Assembly: GCF_964204645.1 (NCBI RefSeq)
Contig: NC_134035.1
Location: 124,001 to 188,000 of the forward strand
Source of the DNA: Tubulanus polymorphus
Taxonomy: Eukaryota; Nemertea; Palaeonemertea; Tubulaniformes; Tubulanidae
Length of the DNA: 64,000 bases
Direction of reading: 5' to 3'
The first letter of the stretch is position 1, and every line of letters starts with the position of its first letter. Shown one piece after another: positions 1-11,767 of this stretch. Both the position numbers and the translations under genes were made by a program. The notes beneath the pieces are model-generated. The model saw only the letters and a program-made list of their open reading frames with translations, did not search any database and was not told where the DNA came from.

Positions 1-2487
1 TTAGGATGCTTTCTTATCTGACGAAATTTCTTCACATTCCGGAAACGAAAGCGAGTGTATCTCATCCTCTGAAGATAATCCATCCTTAATCTCTATTGGG
101 ATTAACAAATGGCTGCTGCCGGTATTGAACTGTTCTTACTCAATAATCCACATTCTATACCAGACTCCGCTAAACCTATTTATTACTCACACAACCAAAT
201 ATTCTCAGCAAATTCTGAGAAAGCATTCCAAAAAATATCCACCTGATATTCAAAAACTGCATCTCTGGCAGCATTTATATCCTAAAATCTAATGTCCCTC
301 ATGACAAGCGACGACTTAACTAATCCATCTCTATGAGGAGTAAATGTAATTTTGTTGTTGATAAAATAATTCCTGAATGAATTAAACAGTATCTAATCTT
401 ACAACACCCGGGCCCAGTCGGGCCAGGCCCGGTTTCAAAGTTGTCCAGTCGCAGAAGTTTACGGCTATAGGAAATTTACAGAAGGATGAAATAATGTCCT
501 AACGAGGAATTTCAGACCTAGTAAATGACTATGAGATATAGAATGATTTCTTAAAGAAATTGATAATGATCCCAATAAATACCTTAGAAAAACAGCCTGT
601 TATAATCCAACAGAAGAGAAAAGCCGCCCCAACTGTCCAGCAGTAGGTGATAGAAATGATTGAAACTGAGAGCTACAGTCAGCGCCACGAGTGAGGGAGG
701 ACTGTGAGTCAGAGAGAGAGAGAGGGGGAAGGGATTCTCTGCAGTATTACCTAGTCTCTATTTTTATACACACAACAGATACTGATTCTACAGACTGCGC
801 CGTAATGAGGCCACAAATATGCACGTAAAACTCATAACAATAAATCTGCCAACAAATACGTTACAATTCACCAGTTTCTGTGAATCTCTTCACAATTACA
901 ACGATTTATGCTCTAAACTTCTTAGAATCGCTGAGATGATCTTATCAAAAACTACAAACATGGAAATCTGGTTCACCAGTTCGAATAAATGATGGAATTT
1001 TACTTACGATTCCCGATACAATCCGATACAATCCGATACAGTTAGAATAGCAGCTGGTATAACCATCAATACTAACACGTATTGTCAGTTCTAATAACAA
1101 TATTGTTTTTTTTTATACTATCTATGTCGGGTATTAATCGCTAACAATAATTGTGTTCGATATAAAATAATCGGATAACTGCGTGTCTGGTCGCTACGGG
1201 TGATAATAGTGCGTCGTCTGTCCGGTCGGTCGCGGCCACTAGGAGCGGGTAATCACGTCTTCTGCCGCTGATAATCCGAAGTAACTGCGCAAATGGAACA
1301 GCACCACCCTTGATACCACTGCAGCAACGACAATATATATATTTATCTAATTATATATTCAATAGATCTTAAAGCAATATATACACAATATATATATATA
1401 TATGCATCTAAATATATGATACTTCACACTTCATACGTTCATCAGTTTTATATTAGATGATTTTTGTATAGTTGAAAAAGTGATGCTAGCTTTTTCGTAC
1501 AGCGTTCTATGACGTTTCTATGATGTATATTTGATATAGTTTTCACTAAAGGCACAACGTGTAGCCATATATATATATATATATATTATACACATATAAC
1601 GTGCGCGGTGCGGTGTTCATAGCTATATTTATATATACACGAATATGTGATTGAATCCGATTCAAGTTTTCAGAAAGTTCAGGCTTCTTTTAAAAGATGT
1701 AGACGACCATCTTCGGGAAGACACAAAATGATGTTGTTACCGCGGTTTCACCGCGTAAGGTTGCCGGATGATTTTCCACCGGTGTAAAATGTCGAGCGCA
1801 ACTTAAACGCACATAATTGAAATCAGTGTAATTAATTCATGAAGTTCCTCCTGTTAGTGATTTGGTATTAATTCATTCATCCATGAATTCAACTGCTACA
1901 GATAAACACCATCTAACACTAAACATCGACGATATATTAATGAGTTCCTTATAGCGGATTCAGCAGTATATCACATAGCAATCACTCGCAGGCATCCGAT
2001 CTGGGAACCTTTCATCAATGACAGAGTTTCTGACAGCTAGACGACTAACTCTCCCACACTCAATGTTTATCTTGATGAACTCGATGAAGACGCTTCAATC
2101 TATTAAATCCTCTATTATCATAAAATTTTTGAAAACGTTCCCGCAATCGTTACAATGTCGGCAAACAGCGGTAAAAAACAGTGAAAGTAAAGATATGTAA
2201 GTATAAAACACAGAGGTGGCAAAACTAAACTAATCACTCACTCGCATAGACTGCATTCACTCTCACTCTCTCACTCTCTCTTTCTCTCACACTCTCACTC
2301 TCACTCTCACTCTCTCTCTCACTCTCACTCTCACTCTCATTCAAACAGACACTGCAACAATATACGACTACGACTTGCAGACATCTTACTGTCTACGTTG
2401 ACAGTTTGTGTCAGAGTTTCGTGATAAAATATGAATCACAATGACTGAGATCACCGACTGTAAAGGACTAAGACTCCTCATCTATCC
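1..2487. other. Non-coding stretch with AT microsatellites
   Basis: No convincing gene. Short AT runs lie at 1330-1420 and 1568-1590, and a CT/CA-rich run (ACTCTC repeats) lies at about 2256-2340. At the extreme left a minus-strand reading ends ECEEISSDKKAS and a stop at 1-3, which could be the tail of an exon starting inside the window, but no acceptor with a pyrimidine tract was found. A minus-strand GTAAGT donor near 1008 follows a short open frame (MVIPAAILTVSD...), also unsupported. Confidence 0.4.
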
Positions 2488-2680
2488 ATGAGTCATCATC
2501 AGCATCATCATCAACAGTTGGCCCGAGACAACGCTCACTCGCCGCAGCAGTCAGCTCTCAATGACAAGAGGCCGCACGCCGATATCATTCCGAGACAGTT
2601 GCCTAGCAACATCTCAGTAATTCGTATATCAAATTTGTTAACAACGCGCGGGGCCTATACAAATAGAGGACTCGATCTCT
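2488..2680 (+). CDS. Possible first exon of an unrelated plus-strand gene (MSHHQHHHQQ...)
   Basis: ATG at 2488 opens a His/Gln-rich start (MSHHQHHHQQLARDNAHSPQ) that continues as a mixed-composition sequence with HADIIPRQLPSNISVIRISN. A GTGAGT donor follows at 2681, leaving phase 1. The upstream leader holds CT-rich repeats. No downstream partner exon was found on the plus strand before the 4.5-kb minisatellites. It may be a real first exon whose gene continues elsewhere, or chance; the family is unknown. Confidence 0.22.
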
Positions 2681-4509
2681 GTGAGTATCTCAGCAGTTTT
2701 AGAGAGACACAGAGTAAACAAATGTCTCCCACATCACTTCAATATAACACTTAAAACAGCAGCTTCAATGTATCGTAACAATTACACATTTTATCCGATG
2801 GATGACTCACTGCTGCTGCTGCTGCTGGCAGTAGATTAAATCAGAAATATTTGACAATGAAATATTACTTGACTCAATCAGTGCAACAACTGACAATAGA
2901 AATGACTAAACATTCATGACACACACATGTATTCATCTCGGTCGAGGCTTACATTTAACACCAATTTCAAGCTCATTTTCAGACCAGTTAAAACCAGTCG
3001 TCCTTTGATATAAGACGATTTTGGAGTCACGACCAGTTTTCAAGTTGAAGTGATTAAGTAAGCTACAACAATACAAGCTTTCCTTACATTTACAATGGAG
3101 CCGCGATCTCAGTGAACTAATAGACGTCTGTCAACAAACCGGCGTCACGAATTTGGGTGAATTACCAAGTTCTCCATGAAACCATGACAACGCATGTATT
3201 TTACGAGGAGCGTCTGAAATCGAAGCCGATGTACCCTAACTACACGTAGCGCGTAGAATCCTGCACAGACATACACATCAATACTCCCCCAACACATAGT
3301 CGATCAGACTCATTCCCACTATCAACATACACTTGCACAGAACTAAAATCTCCACCACATTTATCATCAACGCAGTCCATGATATTCGGAGAGTTTGTTT
3401 GAGGGCTGATAGAAGGGTCCATATATAGACTAGTAATAGCTTTATAACGTAGGGCACTTTTACAAGGCACCAGAAATGTGTTATTGGTTTATGATATAGG
3501 GTACTGTAACAATGTCGCTGTTTAAATGCTACGTCATTATGATATCGTGTATTTATGATATCGTGTATTCTTTTACACGGTGAAGGAGGTTAAATTGCAA
3601 GTCACGCAAACAAAAGAAACTACAAAATGATATTGAGTGAGTAATCTTTGAACGAACGCCAGCAATTAAAACCACTTATTTTCACTACAGATCTTGAATA
3701 AACACTTATCATTACAATGAGTACTCCTTGCACTCACTCCCTGCCTCTCATCACCCCCTATCACTCCTCCCTCTCTCCCCTCTCTCCTTGGCTGACTCAT
3801 AATTACTTGATTAATTACAACTTACAAATATAACTCTCTACTCCTCATTTCTCTAACTATGATTCATTCACTACGTAACTTCAGTATTTCTGACTTCGAA
3901 CTCAGCAAATTGATTCTGGTTCTTCAAAATTTTTTTCATGTTAATAGCACATTCAGTGTACAGTTAACTGTAATAGAGTCAAAGGTAGAACTAGAAAATC
4001 AAGGCCAAATTTGTAAGACAATGTAAACGCTAGGTCTTCCAATTCATAAGGAACAATTTGAACTAACATGAAAAGGAAATCAGTGATGTGTTTGATATAT
4101 TGTCAGTGTGAAATACCGGTCTAATAGTGTTATAGTATTGAATCATATACAATTCACTTATTATAGCAACACGCGAAACAAATTAAAGCGAATGTGTCTA
4201 ATTTCAAAACAACTTTTCTTTCATACATATTTGAATATATGTCATCGTTTTGATTTGTTGATATGGGGAACCTGTGTTCCCTCTGCATTGTGAGACCACA
4301 TCAGTAAAACAGATGAAGATTGACACTGAATGGACACTGATGAAATGAGGGTGTAACTGATTAGAATAAGAAAATGCTTCACACTATCCCCTAATAGTTT
4401 TCAGGGCATGTATTCAAAGATGTAGCGAGCTGAATCTGTTATCTATGGCCTAAAAAGTAAGTCTAAAAAGTGACTTGAAGTTTTATTTTGTAGCCCTAGG
4501 TGAGTGCTA

Positions 4510-5050
4510 ACAGCGACTAACTCCAGGTCAGTGACATCCCATGTACCCATAATCAGCCATAGCTGACCAGTGACATCACAGTCACTCAGTACTAGCAGCT
4601 AACCCTAACCCTAGGTCAGGTGACCAGTGACATCACAGCCACTGAGTGCCAGCAGCTAACCCTAACCCTAGGTCAGGTGACCAGTGACCTCACAGGCACT
4701 CAGTGCCAGCAGCTAACCCTAACCCTAGGTCAGGTGACCAGTGACATCACAGGCACTCACAGCCAGCAGCTAACCCTAACCCTAGGTCAGGTGACCAGTG
4801 ACATCACAGCCACTGAGTGCCAGCAGCTAACCCTAACCCTAGGTCAGGTGACCAGTGACCTCACAGGCACTCATTGCCAGCAGCTAACCCTAACCCTAGG
4901 TCAGGTGACCAGTGACATCACAGGCACTCACAGCCAGCAGCTAACCCTAACCCTAGGTCAGGTGACCAGTGACATCACAGCCACTCAGGGCCAGCAGCTA
5001 ACCCTAACCCTAGGTCAGGTGACCAGTGACATCACAGACACTCAGTACTA
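4510..5050 (+). repeat. 60-bp minisatellite containing telomere-like CCCTAA pairs
   Basis: About eight full units of 60 bp. Each has CAGCTAACCCTAACCCTAGG followed by a TCAGGTGACCAGTGAC segment and a variable part. The variable part cycles in threes (ATEC, GTQC/GTHC and GTHS when read as protein), so the array has a higher-order period of about 180 bp. The unit is a multiple of three and stop-free in one frame, which makes a 143-codon frame that I do not regard as a gene. Confidence 0.9.
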
Positions 5051-5161
5051 GCATCTTACCATGTCAACTAACAGTGGAGTGACCAACCACAACCAAGCCT
5101 TTAGTCAATTCAATGTATTTATTGGTGTCTTCTGCATAGAAGGGTGAAATAATGATTTCTA

Positions 5162-5262
5162 TAATCACAGTAGAAACTACTATCAGATGACCACTAGTGC
5201 TAGAAACTATTATCAGATGACCGCTAGTGCTAGAAACTATTATCAGATGACCACTAGTGCAC
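5162..5262 (+). repeat. 30-bp tandem repeat, three copies
   Basis: Three near-identical 30-bp units of TAGAAACTATTATCAGATGA followed by CCACTAGTGC. Confidence 0.85.
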
Positions 5263-5843
5263 TAAAATATTCAATTGCATTAGAGCATTGTTTTTCCTCT
5301 TTCACAATACCTTTTTATCAGTCAATATAATCCAAATACATCGTGAATAGTTAATTCTAAAATTCACTGAAGAAATAAACTCTAGCTATCAGTAGACATA
5401 CATCAGGCATGATTCCAGTGGCTTGACTTTTCTAGTTCAGTGAAAATAATACACTACAAAGGCTCATTTTCTGAATAAATATTTTGTCACACATAAAAAT
5501 TCCTGTTTTCTAAGTATAAACAAAAAGTCCACGTTTCCTACTAATAATAAAGACATTAAGTTAAAATATCACAACCGCTGTCCTAAAAATATAGAACAGG
5601 GTATATTCTGTGCACAATACATGTACTCATTGTAAACCTGTCAACCTGTTATTAACACTGTGAGTATGAACCAGTGCCTTCACAGAGAGTGCTTTTAATT
5701 CTGCTCATAATAAACTGCAGCATTATTAAAGGTAAACCTTAGATTTCACCTGGAGGCATTCGACAATTCCATGAAAATATTGGGGGCACATTTTACATTC
5801 TAAGGGATTAAGATTGAGAAATATTTGTTAAAATATTGGGAGG

Positions 5844-6014
5844 GGCTTGAAGATTGGCGCAGAGATAGCGGTACCAGGGTCGGCAGGGGTTGAAGATCAG
5901 CGCGGGGATAGCGGTACCAGGGTTAGAGGGGGCTTGAAGATTGGCGCAGGGATAGCGGTACCAGGGTCAGAGGGGGCTTGAAGATTGGCGCAGGGATAGC
6001 GGTACCAGGGTCAG
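5844..6014 (+). repeat. 44-bp minisatellite, four copies
   Basis: Four units of about 44 bp sharing GGCTTGAAGATTGGCGC and GATAGCGGTACCAGGGT. The second copy is the most diverged. Confidence 0.85.
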
Positions 6015-6173
6015 GTATCCGTATCAATATTCATAATGCAAGGAAATGTCAAACGAATGAATGAATAGAAGATGTTGTTGGCCGTTGATAGAATGTGAGT
6101 CAAACTCAATGACACGTATGACTCATTGTAGTTAACAGATCATCAACTGATTAAATGGTGTTAATTATCTTAC

Positions 6174-6472
6174 TACACAGTGACCAACCCACTGGATACC
6201 GCAGTGACCAACCCACTGGATACCGCAGTGACCAACCCACTGGATACCGCAGTGACCAACCCACTGGATACCGCAGTGACCAACCCACTGGATACCGCAG
6301 TGACCAACCCACTGGATACCCCAGTGACCAACCCACTGGATACCCCAGTGACCAACCCACTGGATACCGCAGTGACCAACCCACTGAATACCGCAGTGAC
6401 CAACCCACTGGATACCGCAGTGACCAACCCACTGGATACCGCAGTGACCAACCCACTGGATACCGCAGTTTC
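6174..6472 (+). repeat. 24-bp minisatellite, twelve copies
   Basis: Twelve nearly identical copies of CAGTGACCAACCCACTGGAT plus ACCG. Because 24 is a multiple of three, several frames on both strands stay open, so four overlapping ORFs appear here; none has other support as a gene. On the minus strand a strong acceptor-like CACTTTTTTCAG lies just outside the array (see findings). Confidence 0.95.
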
Positions 6473-6479
6473 ACCTAAC

Positions 6480-8574
6480 AAACCAACTGAAAAAAGTGTA
6501 CTGAATACCTATCTGAATTCTCACAACAATCCTTATGTTTTACTTGAAACTGGTTCCAAAATCCTAGATATCTACTCTCGAAATCTGTATATTCAATCTT
6601 CTATATTCTTAACGGCACCAAATCGCAATTTCTGACCGAAGGTCTCTGCTTCATTCCCTGGCTTATGAGGAGGGTTTACAAGAGACACATCAAATAAATC
6701 AGAGACCGAGGTATAACGAGACTACACAATAAATTAAACGCTATATATCGATTAGTCTCTGACACAGAGTACTTTATCTAGATACAGTCAACGCATTCAG
6801 AATTCAGATCTTTCGCCCTAAAATAAGTTATGAATCAAGGGCAATTAAACAGTCGATATCTTTATTAATGGTCCGAATTTGTGCCTAATATGTGGATCTA
6901 TAACCGGAGAGGGACGAAATGCCGATATCGGCGACTGTACGGTCTGGACAGTGGATAAACGTGACAGCAATAGATCGGAGATAATCCAATAAACCATCCT
7001 CCGCGTGCAACTAAATCACTAGAGATATCAAACATTCACAGCACGACCGACTAAAACTAGTAAACATATGAATGTAAAACATCTTCTTACGAATTCATAT
7101 TCCTCATTGGTCCATCTTAACTCATCCCGAGACGATCCCGAAATGGAGAAATTATGATAAGGTTGATATTCTTTTGTCTGAATGAAAATTGTCTTCATCA
7201 GCAAAACTTTTTTGAATACAGAACAGACACAGCTGCAGGTACTGGATGCAGGTGCTGGATGCAGGTGCTGGATACAGGTAACATCAGGATATTTCCTTTA
7301 ATTTGCTTGATAAAACGCGTTCAGATTATGAACCTGCGTCTGTATTACTATTTTCTAAAAGAGGTGTCCATTATTCCAGTGTATCAGACAGAAAATTCAT
7401 CTCGGATCAGACCCGTGTCCAGATCCTTTCAAGATTCGCAAAACGCCACAAATCTAACACTCACAGAATACATTGAGATAATGTTGCTATGCTTACCCCT
7501 CGTAAATTCCTAAATCTGAATGTTTATTTGATATAAATCCGTTGATTGAACGTAGAGAGAGTGATCAGTACTACAGTGTATGTTACAGTGTCACCGCGAC
7601 GCAGTAGCTAGTGACACGCGCGCGCGCCGTGCGTTCTGTAGCGATCAGCATCATACAATAACAATAGACACATTGTCATCGTGTTGCTCCCAGACACTCC
7701 ATATACGTACCTAGCTACCTAACCCGACCATCTGTCAATCATTTCATCTTTATATACCTCCTTGTCCGATACCACAACCTAATAAATAGGGATACGCGGA
7801 AACCAGTCTCGCAGACGGATTAGGCAGTAACCAGTCTAAGCGGCAACGCCCGCCCGACGACAACACGCTATCATTTCATTCAATCATTCCTTTGTTGTCT
7901 GACAAAAAATTTTTAATCATCGTTAAACTTTTGAAACGAGTCGTCAATAGCGACGACGACGACGACGGCTCACGGAGACTCGATGCAATAGAGACAATAA
8001 ATAAATCTACGTTCTGTAAAATACAGACAATAATCGGTTACGTTGAGTCGCGAAAAATACCAGAATTTCTTACGTAAATATTCGACAGATTTTTGCTGTA
8101 GATATTGACTCTATGACTAATAGAAATACTGTGATTATTTCAGAGCGTATGAAAAAATGTCCTCATTCACCTCATAATTAGTATAAATATTATACGGCTG
8201 CGAGTGGAGAACAGATTTCTGAGCAAATAAAAACTCGTGCGTTTTTAAGCGCGGAAAATGAGCAGAATTTTTGAGGATCTTGATAAAATATCGATGATTT
8301 TCTCTCGCGTAAAACGATGAGTCATCGACGAACTCCGCGCATCGTGAATCATCGAGTTCTTTCTCTGTTCAACAGTTTTGTTCGGATCGAAGAAAAAACT
8401 CAAAAACCGCCGAAGAGCAATCGATACGAGCAAGAGCTGACAAACCAAATCATCAGCCGCTTGAAAACAAACCAAATCATCAGCCGCTTGAAAACCGGGC
8501 TTTTTTTCTAAAAATTTCTTCCGAGGCTATTTAGAAAAAAAAATCGCTGTAACTTAAATCGTTGCAGACTTTAG
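6480..8574. other. Non-coding stretch left of the LIM gene's last exon
   Basis: No supported gene. A GC-richer, CpG-containing patch lies at about 7590-7870 (GCGCGCGCGCCGTGCG and similar) and may be promoter-like, but no start could be linked to it. A minus-strand AATAAA lies near 7525. A 27-bp direct duplication lies at about 8441-8495. The 3' untranslated region of the LIM gene should occupy the right part of this stretch. Confidence 0.35.
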
Positions 8575-8807
8575 TTAATTTAACGCGTGAAGGAATATAT
8601 CTGAGTTGAGGGATATATCTGAGTTGAAGGATATATCTGAGTTGAGGGATATATCTGAGTTGAGGGATATATCTGAGTTGAGGGGAATATCTGAGTTGAG
8701 GGATATATCTGAGTTGAGGGATATATCTGAGTTGAGGGGAATATCTGAGTTGAGGGATATATCTGAGTTGAGGGGAATATCTGAGTTGACTTGAAGTGCA
8801 GGAATTA
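8575..8807 (-). CDS. Probable terminal exon: tandem NSDI hexapeptide tail
   Basis: GGTTTATTTTTCTCAG is a strong acceptor. Entered in phase 1 it reads VIPALQVNSDIPLNSDISLN and then further NSDI repeats (11 in total, six residues or 18 bp each), ending FLHALN and TAA at 8575. Phase 1 matches the 9261 donor. Entry in phase 0 would stop at once. The tail is therefore coded by an 18-bp minisatellite and its length may differ between alleles. Another stop-bearing exon further downstream is possible, and no clear AATAAA was found close after the stop, so the 3' end is less sure than the LIM exons. Confidence 0.5.
8592..8790 (-). repeat. 18-bp minisatellite, eleven copies (inside the proposed last exon)
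   Basis: Eleven units of CTCAACTCAGATATATCC and variants (plus-strand GGATATATCTGAGTTGAG). Two unit types alternate, ATATATC (Ser) and GGAATATC (Pro). It lies wholly inside the proposed C-terminal exon. Confidence 0.95.
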
Positions 8808-9260
8808 CTGAGAAAAATAAACCAGTACTCACCATCCAGGTGTGATTCACTACTAGACTCGATAATTCACCAGTATCCACGCATCAACATGTTGTTTCTT
8901 TTTTCTTAATCGTCACCAATTTACACCGATTCCTACTTGTGTCTGATCTCGTGTTGGTCCCGGGGCCACAGAGAGTGGCGAGGTATTTATGGGATATTTC
9001 TCACACTTGACTTACAAATATATACATTGAAACTCATGCTGAAGTTTTCCTAATTGGACGGTCATTACGTTGATGGCTTTTCCAAATGACCACTCAAACA
9101 CTTAGCAAATTGAATTTCAACTACAAAATTGGACTCAAAAATAGAGATGACTTCAGTAATCTGATGACTTATCCAATAATGACTTCAGCGAGTTTGACTT
9201 TTTTACAGACAAATTGACCTGAATTGATCTCAGTTCGTTGTGAAAAATTCATGAACTTAC

Positions 9261-9296
9261 CTTTAGTAATTTCTTCATTTTCATCAGGTTCACCAT
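9261..9296 (-). CDS. 36-nt internal exon (DGEPDENEEITK)
   Basis: The acceptor TTGTATTGTAG, a phase-1 join forming Asp, then GEPDENEEITK and AAAG|GTAAGT in phase 1. It is acidic, in keeping with the gene. The donor is a perfect consensus. Phase agreement on both sides supports it despite its small size. Confidence 0.65.
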
Positions 9297-10597
9297 CTAC
9301 AATACAACACAAATTCAGAAATATTAACAACATGGCTTCAGTCTTACAATAAGCGTTTAAATAATATTCTTATACACATTTTAAAAGAGCCACACAACAA
9401 ATAAGGGAAAATACATAAAGGTTTTTTCACATGCAGCGAGGGAAATATTGGCAGAAGCAGCACATTGATAAAAACAACACCAGGAATGATATCAAAATAT
9501 CGACCCGGCCTACAACAGTTGAACCCTCCCTTCGATCGATGCACTTTGAAAAGCGTCTACGATCGTTTTGATAATTTGCTGTGATTTTTATGTTATGTGG
9601 AATGGAAACTGAAAAAAGAAATGACATTTCAAAATCTTATCGACTCCTCCTTCGAAAAGAGAAAAAGCATCATGGCCGCCTCCATCAGCTCGACCAATTA
9701 CACAGCTATTACCGCGGTAGATAATTTGAATGAAATCGCACGTTAATTTGATGATGTCATAGTCAACGGAGGCAGCCATTTTGTTCGAGGAGGGTCTATA
9801 TTTTCACGCGTCCAACTGGGATTTATCATCCAGTATGTGCTGCCGCCTAGTGGGATATATCTAATCTACGTAACATGCTCGCCGAGGTCGTTATAAAACG
9901 AAGGTCAAATATCAAGATAGTTTTGATATCATTCCTCGATATTTTGGAACGGAAAAAAGGAATGAGAAATTTCACAGCAAACAGCGGATCAGTGCAACAC
10001 ACACAACAGAAATATTTATCAATTCTTTTGGAAAATTTTGAATTTTGAATCTAGCCATTCGTCTGTGGCCACAAAACAACCATTGATTCGAAGGTTTAAT
10101 TTCGAGGTCGGGACAAAAAGTGCTGGTGTTAAATCACGAAAAAATGGTGCAAGTATTCTTTCTATCGAAATATAATTTGACACGGCCGCCCTCTAGCGGC
10201 GGGAATCAAAATCGAAATTGGCTGTTGGTGGCATTTTCAGAAACGGAAGCACAACGGGAGAAAATAAATCCCAGTCTAACGAACGTAATATGACAATATC
10301 ATAAAACCTGACAACAGCGCCCTCTTACGAGTGAAACGAACACTAACGCATTACGCGTTAATAATATTTCTGAATTTTATACGAAACTAAAAACTAAACG
10401 ACTTTCATCACGAGAGTTCAACGAGAGTTCAACGAGAGTTCAATCGATATGAGTGCAAACACAGGTTTATTAATGATACGATCATTTTCACTCTTTTACC
10501 GGCGTCCGAATATTTATTGAAATATTATCGCTATTTTTCAATAGAAAAAAAGAAAGAATTGAAGTCGTAAAAGAGTGAAGATCTGCGAAGACTTTAC

Positions 10598-10624
10598 CTC
10601 GGCCTTTCATAAAGAAATATCCAC
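10598..10624 (-). CDS. Candidate 27-nt microexon (GGYFFMKGR)
   Basis: ATCGTTTTTAG precedes 27 nt that end CGAG|GTAAAG. With phase 1 entry it reads GGYFFMKGR and leaves phase 1, so it fits between the exons at 11681 and 9296 with or without it. The aromatic, basic peptide differs from its neighbours. Support is only the splice consensus, phase and stop-free frame; the donor GTAAAG is of medium strength. Confidence 0.35.
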
Positions 10625-11680
10625 CTAAAAACGATACAGGACGATTTGATGTAAGAATCATTCATTAAATTTCTTTTGATTAACATAGAGTGATATTTGT
10701 ATCATTATTTACACACATATATACATATAGTGATCTGATCGGGGTGAAGTGATTTGGTCTGTACTGTCTGTAACACCCTTCATTATAGATCTATGTTAGT
10801 ATTTCACAGGTAACTATCTCAACTCTTGTTTAAAGATATATTTTTCAGATGGCCAAATCTGAACGACATGAAAACAGACAAATGATTATGCGACACATAA
10901 TAATATCACTACCCGATAGTGCAGCCAGTGAATGAGAGTTACTCGTGATTTTTGGCGTAAGACTCTATGAGAGCACACTTCCTGACGTTGTAGCTGGCCC
11001 ACCTAATGAATAGGGTGTACGATAACAAGGGACAGAAAATGTCCCCATACGATAGGAATCAGGAAAGGATACAGCAGCCTAAAAGCCTTGATTGAAAATA
11101 TATCGGTTTTGAATTTGATTTGTTACCTAGTAATCTATCACAATTCTATCTGATATATCAGTGTTGAGACTATGCAGGTGTATGACAGAGCAGTCGTGAT
11201 TTAGGATTAGTATTTAGGTTAGGATTGATGTTAATTAATCAAAGGTTATTGAAAGTTATTGAAACTATGCCGTTAATTCCAGTCATAAAGAGTTTTAACA
11301 ATTCATGGAAGGAATTTCAGGGGCTGCAGTTGCTCACAATAGTTTAGTAGAACTGACAGAGTGATAGTAAAACCGGACCGGTTCCACAGTAAATGGTTTA
11401 ATGTGACTCTCAGAATTAAAATTAGTTCATTTAGAAAGTTCTAACTGTAGAGTCTTTACTGAAAACCATAGAATTGGATTGTACTTTGTTAAACAGGCTC
11501 GAGTAGAAATCTTAAAGATAGTTTATTTCTGATGATTTAACTCTAGTCATATCCTAACTAACTGTGGAACTGGTTTCCTGCATTTTCAATACGATATTTG
11601 AGCAACTGGCTCCAGATGGTTACGAAAGGCCACTAAAAGGACTCTTCTCTCTCTATTTCTCTTCTTTCTCTCTCTCTCAC

Positions 11681-11767
11681 CTTTGAGACGTTGATTATTA
11701 ACAACAATCGTTGAATTTTGTTGCTGAGGAATATTTTCTTTGCCTTTATACCGATCCTCATAGTGTC
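11681..11767 (-). CDS. Exon just after the LIM domain (28 codons)
   Basis: The acceptor GTTTACAG gives GA CAC TAT GAG, completing Gly and continuing HYEDRYKGKENIPQQQNSTI then VVNNQRLK, with a CAAAG|GTGAGA donor in phase 1. RGHYEDRYKG matches in position the KGNYDEGFG segment that follows EPLIN-type LIM domains. The frame also runs past the donor through a GA-rich stretch to a stop at 11586. Failure to use the donor would give a shorter, Arg/Lys-rich C-terminus. Confidence 0.75.

Noticed and set aside
3240-3470. 76-codon minus frame with a balanced composition
   Set aside because: It starts at a non-ATG codon, has no donor or acceptor of quality and no recognisable domain.
4620-5051. 143-codon plus-strand frame with 20-residue repeats
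   Set aside because: It is the minisatellite read in a frame with no stop. It has no splice sites, and the frame ends with the array.
6151-6635. Four overlapping frames on both strands
   Set aside because: All come from the 24-bp repeat, whose length is a multiple of three. Only the minus frame beside an acceptor is kept, as a low-interest finding.
8820-8880. Open frame VVNHTWM before a GTGAGT site as an extra exon
   Set aside because: The intron to the terminal-exon acceptor would be only about 25 nt, and upstream acceptors give stops in the needed phase.
9580-9860. ATGGCCGCCTCC and its inverted copy as a gene start or an element
   Set aside because: The inverted match is only about 12-15 bp and the frame from ATG (MAASVDYD...) ends without support.
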